A DNA stretch of 64,000 nt from contig NZ_JAVKGN010000001.1 of the NCBI RefSeq assembly GCF_031432215.1, positions 868,001-932,000 on the forward strand, in the 5' to 3' direction. Below, one piece after another: positions 25,644 through 34,343 of this stretch (position 1 is its first letter; each line of letters begins with the position of its first letter). The translations under genes were made by a program, and so were the position numbers. Below the pieces are notes generated by a model. The model saw only the letters and a list, made by a program, of their open reading frames with translations, searched no databases and was not told the origin of the DNA. The stretch comes from Halodesulfurarchaeum sp. HSR-GB (GTDB taxonomy: Archaea > Halobacteriota > Halobacteria > Halobacteriales > Halobacteriaceae).

Positions 25644-25973
25644 CTACTCGTTTTCGGGCGGATCGAGGTCCACTCCCGAGAGGTTGACCGCCCGTCTGTA
25701 GGCATAGAAGAAGTAGCCGAGGAACCCGGCTGCACCCACGAGTATCAGGACCAGATAGCGGGTCCAGCCCCATTCGAGGCCCGCCTCGCGTAGCAGGACC
25801 ATGTCCCTGGTCGCATAATAGGCCGCCACCACGCCGATCAGGCGGAAGACGATGAAGGGCGAGCCCCCGAAGATGATGAGGGCGTCGACGATCGCATACA
25901 GGATGGCGACGACCATCCCGCGCCGGAAGAAGGTGTTGTCTATTTCCTCGGCCGAATCCAGATACTCGCTCAT
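25644..25973 (-). CDS. Small membrane protein, three predicted membrane segments
   Basis: A 109-aa protein of unknown function. After a short acidic N-terminus (MSEYLDSAEEIDNTFFRRG) come hydrophobic segments at about 20-50 (two short spans: MVVAILYAIVDALIIFGG and IVFRLIGVVAAYYAT) and at about 73-92 (YLVLILVGAAGFLGYFFY). The acidic C-tail ends DPPENE. It lies 41 bp after the fdhA stop codon on the same strand and could be co-transcribed with fdhA. A role as membrane partner of formate dehydrogenase is conceivable, but it has no histidine pair for heme binding, so this is not supported by sequence. Confidence 0.7.
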   Translation of the reverse strand: MSEYLDSAEEIDNTFFRRGMVVAILYAIVDALIIFGGSPFIVFRLIGVVAAYYATRDMVLLREAGLEWGWTRYLVLILVGAAGFLGYFFYAYRRAVNLSGVDLDPPENE

Positions 25974-26014
25974 GGTCCCCGATTGGGGAACCCCGGTAGT
26001 AAACCTGTGGGGGC

Positions 26015-28087
26015 TCAGTCGGCGCCGGACTCGGCGACGTCGACGGAGACCGTGGCCGCGGCGACCTTGAACTCGGGGATCTTCGCCACCGGGTCCACGG
26101 CGTCGTTGGTGACCCGATTCGTCTGGGAGTCGGCGAAGTGCGGCGTGGTCCAGACGACACCCTGTTTGGTCTTCTCGGTGACGACGGCCGTTACGTCGAT
26201 CTCGCCACGGCGGGTGCGAAGTTCGACCACATCGCCGTCTTCGATCCCGCGGGCGTCCGCGTCGACGGGGTGGACGTGGATGAAGTTGTGGTCGGTCTTC
26301 CGCATGAGGTTCTCCGAGCGACGACTCATCTCGCCCGTGTTGTAGTGCTCCTCGATGCGGCCGGTGGTCAACACCAGCGGGTACTCCTCGTCCTCGACTT
26401 CGGCCGGCGGCTGGTGGCTCACGCCGCGGATCTTCCCCAGGCCGTCCTCGGTCGGGAACTCCTCCTTGTGGAGGTACTGGGTTCCGTCGTCATCGGTCGT
26501 CTCACAGGGCCACTGGATGCCCTCGTCGCCGATCCGGTCGTAGGTGATACCGCCGTAGATCGAGGCGACCTCCCGGAGCTCCTCGAAGACCGCTTCGGGC
26601 CCGTCATAGTCAAAGCCCTCGCCGAACATCCGGGTCCCGATCTCACTGACGATGTCGAAGTCGTGGCGGGTGTTCCCCGGCACGTCCACCGCGGGCCGCA
26701 TGCGCTGGACACGACGGTCGGTGTTCGTGACCGTCCCGCCGCGCTCGACCCAGGAGGTGGCCGGCAGGACCACGTCCGCGAGTTTGGCGGTCTCGGTCAT
26801 GAAGATGTCCTGGGCGACCATGAACTGCAGTTCCTTCAGGTTGGCCTCGACCTCGTTGGAGTTGGGTTCGCTCAACACCGGGTTCTCGCCCATGACATAG
26901 AGGGCCTGGACCTCCTCACCGGCCGCGTCGGTGACTTCCAGGCTCGTCAGGCCGTTCTCCGGGGGCACCTCGAAGCCCCAGATGTCCTCGACGTGGGCGC
27001 GGTCCTCGGGATCCTCGACCTCCAGATACCCCGGGAGGACGTTCGGGAGCGCCCCGACGTCACTGGTCCCCTGAACGTTGTTCTGGCCCCGAAGCGGATT
27101 GACCCCCGTCCCGGGCTTGCCGAGGTTCCCGGTCACCAGCGCGAGGTTGATGAGGTTCTGGACGTTGTCGGTGCCACAGGTCTTCTGGCTCATCCCCATG
27201 CCAGTGAAGATGGCGCCGTTCTCGGCCTCCGCGAACGCTCGGGCGGCCTCGCGGATCTCTTCCAGGTCCACGCCTGCGGTTTCGGCGGCCTGCTCGGCGT
27301 CGAAGTCAGCCAGTTCGGCCTCGAGGGATTCAAAGCCCTTCGTGCGCTCGGCGATGAACTCCTCGTCGTAGAGTTCCTCCTCGAGGATCGTCTCCAGGAC
27401 GACGTTCAGAATCGGGATGTCCGTCCCCGGTTTCACCTGCAGGTGGATGTCCGCGACCTCCGAGGTCTTGTTCTCGTGTGGGTCGACCTGGACGACGGTC
27501 GTGCCGTCGTTTGCGGCCTGTTTGAAGTACTTCGAGTGGCCGATGACGTGCTGTTCGGCCGGGTTCGCGCCCTGGATCCAGTAGGCGTCCGCCGAATCCC
27601 GCAGGTCGGCCATGCTGTTTGTCATCGCGCCAGCGCCCAGGCTGTCTCGGAGTGCGGCGACGGTCGAGGCGTGACAGAGCCGTGTGCAGTTGTCGACGTT
27701 GTTGGTCCCATAGCGACGGGCCAACTTCTGCATCAGGTAGTTCTCCTCGTTCATCACCTGCGAGGAGGCGAAAAAGCCGGTGGCGTCCGGGCCGTACTCC
27801 TCCCGTACCTCCATGAGGCCCTCGACCACGCGGTCGAGGGCTTCCTCCCAGGTCGCCTCGCGGAACTCCCCGTCCTCTTTGATCAGCGGTTCGGTGAGTC
27901 GGTCCTCGTGGTCGACGTGCTGGACCGCCGAACTCCCCTTGATGCACAGCGCCCCCTCGTTCACCGGCGCATCGAACCACGGCTTGAAGTTGACCGAGCC
28001 GGGTTCCTCGCCCGGTTCGAGTTTGAGGCCACACCCCACGCCACAGTACGGACAGATCGTCTTGACTAGTTCGTCCTCGGAGCTCAT
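26015..28087 (-). CDS. fdhA: Formate dehydrogenase catalytic subunit (Mo/W-bis-MGD, Cys type), copy 1
   Basis: A 690-aa molybdopterin oxidoreductase. The N-terminal [4Fe-4S] cluster is held by C12, C15, C19 and C48 (CPYCGVGC...CIKG). The metal ligand is Cys138, followed by His139 (RLCHAST), the arrangement of Cys-containing formate dehydrogenases. The GENPVLSEPN and C-terminal molydopterin-binding blocks (LTTGRIEEHYNTGEMSRRS, PEFKVAAATV) are present. There is no twin-arginine signal, so it should be cytoplasmic. No FdhB or gamma subunit is adjacent. It is transcribed toward the small membrane protein gene. It would oxidise formate released by the folate pathway, or work in reverse. Confidence 0.9.
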   Translation of the reverse strand: MSSEDELVKTICPYCGVGCGLKLEPGEEPGSVNFKPWFDAPVNEGALCIKGSSAVQHVDHEDRLTEPLIKEDGEFREATWEEALDRVVEGLMEVREEYGPDATGFFASSQVMNEENYLMQKLARRYGTNNVDNCTRLCHASTVAALRDSLGAGAMTNSMADLRDSADAYWIQGANPAEQHVIGHSKYFKQAANDGTTVVQVDPHENKTSEVADIHLQVKPGTDIPILNVVLETILEEELYDEEFIAERTKGFESLEAELADFDAEQAAETAGVDLEEIREAARAFAEAENGAIFTGMGMSQKTCGTDNVQNLINLALVTGNLGKPGTGVNPLRGQNNVQGTSDVGALPNVLPGYLEVEDPEDRAHVEDIWGFEVPPENGLTSLEVTDAAGEEVQALYVMGENPVLSEPNSNEVEANLKELQFMVAQDIFMTETAKLADVVLPATSWVERGGTVTNTDRRVQRMRPAVDVPGNTRHDFDIVSEIGTRMFGEGFDYDGPEAVFEELREVASIYGGITYDRIGDEGIQWPCETTDDDGTQYLHKEEFPTEDGLGKIRGVSHQPPAEVEDEEYPLVLTTGRIEEHYNTGEMSRRSENLMRKTDHNFIHVHPVDADARGIEDGDVVELRTRRGEIDVTAVVTEKTKQGVVWTTPHFADSQTNRVTNDAVDPVAKIPEFKVAAATVSVDVAESGAD

Positions 28088-28205
28088 GATGATCGTGTTC
28101 CCGGGTGTCCGGGTTCGGTGTACGTACTCACGGAACGATTAATAAGCTTCGCCAGCGGGGGCTCCTCGCCGGCTCTCCGTAGACGGACCTGTTCGTCTCG
28201 GAACC

Positions 28206-28219
28206 AAAGAAAAAATTCG
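28206..28219 (-). terminator. T-rich terminator after fhs
   Basis: On the minus strand the sequence AATTTTTTCTTTGG follows the fhs stop by about 22 nt. Such T-rich tracts end transcription in archaea, and it separates fhs from the downstream fdhA promoter. Confidence 0.5.
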
Positions 28220-28241
28220 ACTCAGGCGATGGCGCGACGGC

Positions 28242-29945
28242 CTAGAACAGGCCGGAGATCGTACCGTCCGCGTCGATGTCCATGTCGGCGGCCGCCGGAC
28301 GGGCGGGCAGACCGGGCATGGTCATGACGTCGCCAGTGAGCGCGACCACGAAGCCAGCCCCAGCGGAGGGGTACAGCTCGCGGACGTCGAGGGTCCAGCC
28401 CTCGGGGGCGCCCTTCTTGGACGGGTCGTCACTGAGCGAGTGGAAGGTCTTCGAGAGCACGACCGGGACATCGTCCATGCCCATCTCCTCGAGCTGGGCG
28501 ATGTCGTCCTCGGCGGAGCCGACGTAGTTCACGCCGTCCGCGCCGTAGATCTGGGTCGCGACGGTCTCGATCTTCTCCTTGAGGGAGGCGTCGAGATCGT
28601 AGAGCGGCTCGAAGCCGCCGTCGTAGTTCTCGACGGCGTCGGTGACCTTCTCGGCGAGTTCGACACCGCCCTCGCCACCTTCGCCGAAGACCGTGGACTC
28701 GGCGACCTGCACGCCGTCCATCTCCTCGTAGTGGTCACGGACGGCCTGGATCTCCGCGTCCGTGTCCGAGGGGAACCGGTTGATGGAGATCGTGACCGGC
28801 AGGCCGAACTGCCGGAGGTTCGAGACGTGCTTGTCGAGGTTCTCGAAGCCGGCCTCGACGGCGTCGACGTCCTCCTCCTGCAGGACTTCCTCGCCCTCGA
28901 AGGGCCACATGTCCAGCCCGTGGTACTTCAGGGCGCGGACGGAGGCGACCAGGACGATCGCGCTCGGCTCGATGTCGCCAAGCTGGCTGACGACGTCCAT
29001 GAACTTCTCGCCGCCGAGGGCCGAGCCGAAGCCGGCCTCGGTGACGAGGTAGTCGCCCATCTTCTTGCCGACGTAGTCGGCGAGCAGGGAGTTCGTCCCG
29101 TGTGCGATGTTCGCGAAGGGACCGCCGTGAACCAGGGCGGGGGTCCCCTCGATGGTCTGCACGATGTTCGGCCGGAGGGCGTCCCGCAGCAGGATGGCCG
29201 TGGCGCCGGCAGCCTCGATGTCACCGGCCGTCACGGGTTCGCCGTCCTCGTCGTAGGCGACGATGATGCGGCTGATGCGCTCCTTGAGGTCCTCGATATC
29301 CTCGGCGAGACAGAGGATGGCCATCAGCTCGGAGGCGGCCGTGAGCACGTGTTCGTCCATCCGGGTGACGCCAGCGGAGTCGCCGGCGCCCACGATGGTC
29401 TGACGCAGGGCGCGGTCGTTGTGGTCGACCGCTCGCGGCCACGCGACGCTCCGGGAGTCGATGTTGAGCTCGTTGCCCTTCGAGATGTGGGCGTCGAGCA
29501 TCGCGGAGATCAGGTTGTGTGCGGCCGTGAGTGCGTGAATGTCGCCCGTGAAGTGGAGGTTGATGTCCTCCATCGGCAGGACCTGGGACCAGCCGCCGCC
29601 GGCGGCACCGCCCTTGATCCCGAAGACCGGGCCGAGCGACGGTTCGCGGACCGCGATCATCGCGTCCTCGCCGATCTGGTTCAGCGCCTGACCCAGACCG
29701 ACGGTGGTCACCGTCTTGCCCTCGCCCATCGGGGTGGGGGTCATGCCGGTGACGAGGATGACGTCGCCGTCCTCCTTGTCGCCCTCCAGGAGTTCGTCGA
29801 TGGCGTCCTGGCTGATCTTGGCCTTGTAGTCACCGTACAGCTCGAGGTCGTCCTTGTCGAGCCCGAAGGGCTCTGTGACTTCCCAGATCGGCTGTTCCTC
29901 TACTGATTTTGCAATCTCGTAGTCTGTCTCTGGTTCCGAGGACAT
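28242..29945 (-). CDS. fhs: Formate--tetrahydrofolate ligase
   Basis: A 567-aa FTHFS. The ATP loop TPTPMGEGKTVTTVGLGQAL, the REPSLGPVFGIKGGAAGGG block, NLHFTGDIHALTAAHNL, and C-terminal GFVVALTGDVMTMPGLP are all present, so the enzyme should be active. It reversibly forms 10-formyl-THF from formate, THF and ATP; when methyl groups are being oxidised it would run backwards and make ATP. The ATG at 29945 (MSSEPETDYE) is preferred to the one seven codons upstream. It lies between fdhA and the mttB homologue, which fits direct coupling of formate release and oxidation. Confidence 0.94.
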   Translation of the reverse strand: MSSEPETDYEIAKSVEEQPIWEVTEPFGLDKDDLELYGDYKAKISQDAIDELLEGDKEDGDVILVTGMTPTPMGEGKTVTTVGLGQALNQIGEDAMIAVREPSLGPVFGIKGGAAGGGWSQVLPMEDINLHFTGDIHALTAAHNLISAMLDAHISKGNELNIDSRSVAWPRAVDHNDRALRQTIVGAGDSAGVTRMDEHVLTAASELMAILCLAEDIEDLKERISRIIVAYDEDGEPVTAGDIEAAGATAILLRDALRPNIVQTIEGTPALVHGGPFANIAHGTNSLLADYVGKKMGDYLVTEAGFGSALGGEKFMDVVSQLGDIEPSAIVLVASVRALKYHGLDMWPFEGEEVLQEEDVDAVEAGFENLDKHVSNLRQFGLPVTISINRFPSDTDAEIQAVRDHYEEMDGVQVAESTVFGEGGEGGVELAEKVTDAVENYDGGFEPLYDLDASLKEKIETVATQIYGADGVNYVGSAEDDIAQLEEMGMDDVPVVLSKTFHSLSDDPSKKGAPEGWTLDVRELYPSAGAGFVVALTGDVMTMPGLPARPAAADMDIDADGTISGLF

Positions 29946-30302
29946 ATCACTACGTTTGTTCGGCACATCCCCTCATTAATCTACTCATCTTGCCTGATAG
30001 GACCGCCGGACTGCCCGAACGGCGAACTCGTGCTGGAAAGTCGAACCCGGCGATCACTTGGCACGGGAACGCCTCACGAAATTCACTGCGATCGCTCATC
30101 TCCCGGCGTCTCGAAGGCGTTTTGCCAGCAGGTGGTCCCCACTCAAAACATGTTACAGACACACTTGGCATTTGGTACCATGGCCGATCGAACCCGTGTC
30201 TAATCACTGATAGCTATGGCTCAGCGGGTCGATCGATCTGGGTCATTTTCCAGGTGCAAAAAGAACTGCGCCGACCGAAACTGTTGCAGCGACCGATCGC
30301 CG
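29946..30302. other. Intergenic region between fhs and the mttB homologue
   Basis: About 357 bp without a credible gene. The part near 29972-29985 is AT-rich (read on the minus strand as AGATTAATGAG) and is a likely promoter for fhs. No clear riboswitch or stable hairpin was seen. Confidence 0.4.
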
Positions 30303-31766
30303 TTAGGCGTTCTCCCAGACCTCTTCTTTGGCCGATTCGTAGAGTTCGTCGAGTTCCGCCTGGGTCTCCTCGTCGAGTTCCGGCTTGGAGTAGGAGTCAA
30401 GCAGCTCCTGGACGCGGTCGTGGCCCATCTCGAAGGCGGACTTCTCGCCGTCGCCCTTCCAGTCACCGTGCGAGCGCTTGTCGACGACTTCCGGGATGAG
30501 GAACTCCTTCCCGGCGTACTTGAGCGTGTGGGACTCGCCGAGGAAGTGATCGTCCGGATCGATCGACTCGACGATGTCCAGGGCCAGCATCTCCTCGTTG
30601 ATCTCGTAGCCGTCCTGGAACCGGTCGAGGAAACGCAGTGCCTCGGCGTCGAGGACGAACTTCTCGGGGGAGATGGTGGAGTAGGACTCGATGATACCCG
30701 CGGAGTGCAGGATGAAGTCCACGCCGGAGAGTTCCGCCACGCCGTTGACCAGCATCGACTCGAAGCCAGCCTGGTAGTCCACGGACTTCGAGTCGGTCAG
30801 CCCGCCGCCACCGCGGGACGGGACGCCGTAGAACCGGCCCATCGTCCCGGCGACGTTGGCGAACAGCGCGGACTCGGCGCTGCCAATGGAGAGCGAGCCA
30901 TAGCGCATGTCCAGATTCGAGGCCGGCACCCCGTAGACCACGGGGTTGCCGGGGTTGATGAGCTGGGTCAGCGTGATGCCCATCAGGTTCTCGGCGTTCG
31001 CGAGGGCGACTGCCCCGGCCATGGTGCCCGGGCCGGAGGCGCCGGCCTGAATGAACGACGAGACGACCGGCGCCTGGCCTTCCTTGGCCAGCCCGACCAG
31101 TCCGCCGGTCATGGCACTATCGAGGGTTCGCGGCGGCACGGTGTTGACCAGGCCGGCCGCGTAGGTCTTCGAGAGGTCGCGATCGCCGACGGCGATGCCG
31201 ACCATCTCGAGTGTGGGGTCCGTGCGGTCCTGGCCGTAGGTCGAGACCATCACGGGCAGGTCCGTGTACTCCAGGGACCGCTTGACCATCTCGAGGTGCT
31301 TGACCTCCTGGTCGACGTTGGTGGGCTCGGCCACGTTGTAGCCCGTGGAGTTGATCACGTCCTCCTCCTGGGCCAGCTTCATGAACATCTCGTAGTCTTC
31401 GATGGTCGAACTGCGTCGACCGTCCTCGAAGGTCCGGATGTTCGGCGCGCCATAGCCCGGGGCTCGGAAGGTGTCACCGCCGCCGATCTCCAGGTTGTTC
31501 TCGGGGTTGCGCGCGTGGAGGGTGAAGGACTCCGGCGCCTCCTCGACTTTCTCCTCGATCAGCGAGCGGTCGGCCTTGACCAGATAGTCGTCCTCGATGG
31601 TCGCTCCGGCCTCCTCGAAGTACTCGATGGCCTCGTCGTGCTTGACCTGAATCCCCAGCTCCTCGATGATGTACATCGACGCCTCGTGGATGGCTTCTTT
31701 GCCTTCCTCGTCGAGGCGATCGATGAACGGCGTGTCCTGTGTTTCGAGATCGAAGTCCATACTCAT
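30303..31766 (-). CDS. MttB-family methyltransferase, non-pyrrolysine type (candidate glycine betaine methyltransferase)
   Basis: A 487-aa TIM-barrel methyltransferase of the trimethylamine methyltransferase superfamily. Blocks seen are YGAPNI, GLVNTVPPRTLDSAMTGG, APVVSSFIQAGASGPGTMAGA, and LTDSKSVDYQAGFE (residues 323-336). In true trimethylamine methyltransferases an in-frame amber codon encodes pyrrolysine around this region; here the frame reads straight through with ordinary codons. Such proteins include MtgB, which moves one methyl from glycine betaine to a corrinoid protein. Substrate assignment to betaine is inference, helped by the BCCT carrier and the dimethylglycine dehydrogenase-like gene. 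It has its own promoter with a TATA-like box at 31796-31806. Confidence 0.9.
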   Translation of the reverse strand: MSMDFDLETQDTPFIDRLDEEGKEAIHEASMYIIEELGIQVKHDEAIEYFEEAGATIEDDYLVKADRSLIEEKVEEAPESFTLHARNPENNLEIGGGDTFRAPGYGAPNIRTFEDGRRSSTIEDYEMFMKLAQEEDVINSTGYNVAEPTNVDQEVKHLEMVKRSLEYTDLPVMVSTYGQDRTDPTLEMVGIAVGDRDLSKTYAAGLVNTVPPRTLDSAMTGGLVGLAKEGQAPVVSSFIQAGASGPGTMAGAVALANAENLMGITLTQLINPGNPVVYGVPASNLDMRYGSLSIGSAESALFANVAGTMGRFYGVPSRGGGGLTDSKSVDYQAGFESMLVNGVAELSGVDFILHSAGIIESYSTISPEKFVLDAEALRFLDRFQDGYEINEEMLALDIVESIDPDDHFLGESHTLKYAGKEFLIPEVVDKRSHGDWKGDGEKSAFEMGHDRVQELLDSYSKPELDEETQAELDELYESAKEEVWENA

Positions 31767-31774
31767 AGTCCAAC

Positions 31775-31793
31775 ACGATATTCAACGTATCGT
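31775..31793. promoter_or_regulatory. Candidate operator before the mttB homologue
   Basis: An inverted repeat, ACGATA-TTCAACG-TATCGT, lies between the TATA-like box (31796-31806) and the ATG at 31766. Its right half contains, on the minus strand, ACGATACG, also present in the BCCT leader (9388-9395). A shared regulator is possible. Confidence 0.3.
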
Positions 31794-31846
31794 CAGTTAA
31801 GTATACCTGAAACCGTCTCGGTTTCGCCGGTACCGACAGTCGGCGG

Positions 31847-32248
31847 CTACGCCTCGTCGTAGCCGCCCTCGGCGACCTCGTACTCCCCGAAGTCCTGGAC
31901 GGTGCCGATCGGCGGGGCCCCGAACATGATCCAGACTGTCGGCTCCTCACCAGTATTCAACACCTGCCGGGGGACATCACAACCGATCCGCACGATTCCA
32001 CCCTCCGGCACCTCGTAGTGCTCGCCGTCGATGTAGACCTCGCCCGGCCCCCTGTGACAGACGTAGATCTCCTCCTGGCGGGTGTGGCTGTGATAACCGA
32101 CGACCTCACCTGGGTCGACCGTGACCTGATTGATCCGCATCTCCTGGGCCCGCAACTCGCCGCTGAGTTTGGTGTGAGTCACGCCCGACTCCGGGAACGG
32201 CGTCTCCGGGACCGAATCCGGATCGACGATCTTGAAGTTCTCCGCCAT
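31847..32248 (-). CDS. Cupin-domain protein
   Basis: A 133-aa single cupin. The metal-binding motif 1 reads GYHSHTRQEEIYVCHRG (H-x-H and E), with motif 2 less typical around PRQVLNTGEEPTVWIMFG. The enzymatic or regulatory role is unknown; small cupins near catabolic genes may be isomerases, dioxygenase-like, or sensor proteins. The start is the ATG at 32248; the GTG one codon upstream is less likely. It lies between the mttB homologue (80 bp) and the second fdhA (49 bp), all on the minus strand, and may form a transcript with fdhA copy 2. Confidence 0.8.
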   Translation of the reverse strand: MAENFKIVDPDSVPETPFPESGVTHTKLSGELRAQEMRINQVTVDPGEVVGYHSHTRQEEIYVCHRGPGEVYIDGEHYEVPEGGIVRIGCDVPRQVLNTGEEPTVWIMFGAPPIGTVQDFGEYEVAEGGYDEA

Positions 32249-32297
32249 CACCGGCCGTTCGTCCGCCTCGTATAAAAAGATCGACCGCCGTGGCTGC

Positions 32298-34343
32298 CTA
32301 CTCGGTCTTCGAGACCGAGACGGCGCTGTGCTTGTACTCGGGGATCTTCGCGACCGGATCGAGGTAATCGCCGGTCAGCCGATTGACGAGCGGGTCGGCG
32401 TAGTGGAAGGTCATGAAGACCGTCCCCTCGGCGATGGCGGGGGTGACGGCGACCTCGACCTCGACCTCGCCGCGCTCGTTCTCGACTCGCACCCAGTCAC
32501 CGTCCTCGATGCCACGTTCCTCGGCATCCGTGGGGTGCATCTCCAGGACGTCCTCGCCGCGCATGCGCATCAGGGTCTCGGTGCGACGGGAGAGCGCCCC
32601 GCTGTTGAAGTGCTGCATGACCCGGCCGGTGGTCAGTACGAGTTCACCCTCCTCGACGTCGTCGCCCGGTGAAATGTGCTCGACGAGCGCGAACGGGGCG
32701 GTCTTCTCGCCGCCGTAGAACTCGTCTTCGTGCAGGATGTCCACGCCGGACTCGGCACCCTCGAAGAACGGCCAGCGCTGGTAGCTCTCGCCGATGCCGT
32801 CGTAGGTGATGCCCGCGTAGATCGGACTCACGCTCGCGAGTTCCTCGAAGACCGCCTCGGGACCGTCATAATCGATCTCCAGGTCGGTCATCCGGCGACC
32901 GAACTCGGAGATGATCTCCAGGTCTGACCTGGCATCCTCGGGCGGGGAGCGCATCTGTCGGACCCGCTGCAGGCGGCGGTCCGTGTTGGTGTAGGTCCCG
33001 CTCTTCTCTGCCCAGGCGCTTCCGGGCAGGATGACGTCTGCGTACTCGGCGGTCTCGGTCATGAAGAGGTCCTGGACGACCAGGAAGACCTCCTGGAGGT
33101 CCTCGTGAATCCGGTCGGAGTGGGGCTCGGTGACCGCGGGGTTCTCGGCGAACACGTACAGGCCCTGGATCTCGTCGCCCGCCGCGTGACTGGCCTCGAC
33201 CTCGGTCAGCCCGGGTTCGGCCGGCGGCTCGAAGCCCCAGGCCTCCTCGAAGTCGGCCCGGACCTCGGGGTCCTCGACGGACTGATAGCCCGGCAGGGAG
33301 CTCGGGCTCGCGCCCACGTCGGCCGCGCCCTGCACGTTGTTCTGGCCGCGAAGCGGGTTCACACCCGTCCCGGGCTTGCCGATGTTGCCCGTGAGCAGGA
33401 CGAGGTTGATGAGCGCGTGGACGTTGTCCGTCCCGTACTTGTGCTGGCTCATGCCCATGCCGGTGAAGGAGGCCACGCGGTCGGCCTCGGCGACCTTGTG
33501 TGCGGCCTCCCGGATGTTCTCCTCGGGCACGCCCGCGAGTTCGGCGTTCTCGGCGACGTCGACGTCGGCGAGATGCTCCTCGAAGGCCTCGAAGCCCTCG
33601 GTGCGCTCCGCGACGAACTCCTCGTCGTGGAGTTCCTCCTCGATGATGACCTTCGCCATCGCGTTCAGCACCGGGATGTCATAGCCCGGGGTGACCCCCA
33701 CGTGCAGGTCGGCCTGCTGGGTGGTCTGGTTCTCCCGCGGGTCGATGTGGACCATCTCGGTGCCATCCCGCAGGGCGGCCCCGAGATAGGAGTTGAAGAT
33801 GACCGGGTGCTGCTCGGCGGGGTTGGCCCCGCAGACCAGGAACAGGTCGGCCTCGCCCAGGTCGTCGGTGGTGTTGGTCATCGCGCCGACGTTGAGCTGT
33901 TTGCCCATCGCGGCGACCGTCGAGGCGTGACACATTCGGGCGCAGTTGTCGATGGTGTTCGAGCCGATCTTGCGGGCGATCTTCTGGAAGAGGTAGTTCT
34001 CCTCGTTGGTGCAGTTCGAGGAGGCGAAAAAGCCCAGCGCCTCGGGGCCGTGTTCCTCGACGATCTCCCCGAAGTTCTCGGCTACGCGGTCCATGGCCTC
34101 CTCCCAGGAGGCGGTGACCAGATGGCCGTTCTCCCGGACCATCGGCTGGGTGATGCGGTCGTCCGCATCGAGCATCTCGAAGGCGGCCGCCCCCTTGGGG
34201 CAGAGTTCGCCGCGGGTGTTGACCGGCGCTTCCCAGCCGGTTCCTTTTCCGTTGTCTTCGTTGTAGGTCAGCCCACATCCGACCCCACAGAAGGGACAGA
34301 TGGACTTCTTCGGCTCCAGTTCACCGTCGCTGGATGTTGCCAT
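32298..34343 (-). CDS. fdhA: Formate dehydrogenase catalytic subunit (Cys type), copy 2
   Basis: A 681-aa paralogue of the protein encoded at 26015-28087, alignable from end to end. The [4Fe-4S] cysteines are C16, C19, C23 and C48 (CPFCGVGC...CPKG), and the metal ligand is Cys138 with His139 (RMCHAST). Shared blocks include GKPGTGVNPLRGQNNVQG and LTTGRVMQHFNSGALSRR. There is no Tat signal, so the enzyme is probably cytoplasmic. As in copy 1, no beta subunit lies next to it. The two copies may be used with different electron partners or in different directions. It could also be a related bis-MGD enzyme such as an assimilatory reductase, but the motif pattern best fits FDH. Confidence 0.88.
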   Translation of the reverse strand: MATSSDGELEPKKSICPFCGVGCGLTYNEDNGKGTGWEAPVNTRGELCPKGAAAFEMLDADDRITQPMVRENGHLVTASWEEAMDRVAENFGEIVEEHGPEALGFFASSNCTNEENYLFQKIARKIGSNTIDNCARMCHASTVAAMGKQLNVGAMTNTTDDLGEADLFLVCGANPAEQHPVIFNSYLGAALRDGTEMVHIDPRENQTTQQADLHVGVTPGYDIPVLNAMAKVIIEEELHDEEFVAERTEGFEAFEEHLADVDVAENAELAGVPEENIREAAHKVAEADRVASFTGMGMSQHKYGTDNVHALINLVLLTGNIGKPGTGVNPLRGQNNVQGAADVGASPSSLPGYQSVEDPEVRADFEEAWGFEPPAEPGLTEVEASHAAGDEIQGLYVFAENPAVTEPHSDRIHEDLQEVFLVVQDLFMTETAEYADVILPGSAWAEKSGTYTNTDRRLQRVRQMRSPPEDARSDLEIISEFGRRMTDLEIDYDGPEAVFEELASVSPIYAGITYDGIGESYQRWPFFEGAESGVDILHEDEFYGGEKTAPFALVEHISPGDDVEEGELVLTTGRVMQHFNSGALSRRTETLMRMRGEDVLEMHPTDAEERGIEDGDWVRVENERGEVEVEVAVTPAIAEGTVFMTFHYADPLVNRLTGDYLDPVAKIPEYKHSAVSVSKTE

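Noticed and set aside
26138-28069. A 643-codon plus-strand open frame opposite fdhA
   Set aside because: Shadow of fdhA. The similar long frames opposite fhs (28440-29906) and mttB (30216-31862) were rejected for the same reason.
30303-31766. Pyrrolysine use in the mttB homologue
   Set aside because: There is no in-frame TAG in the gene, and no pyl genes lie in the window.
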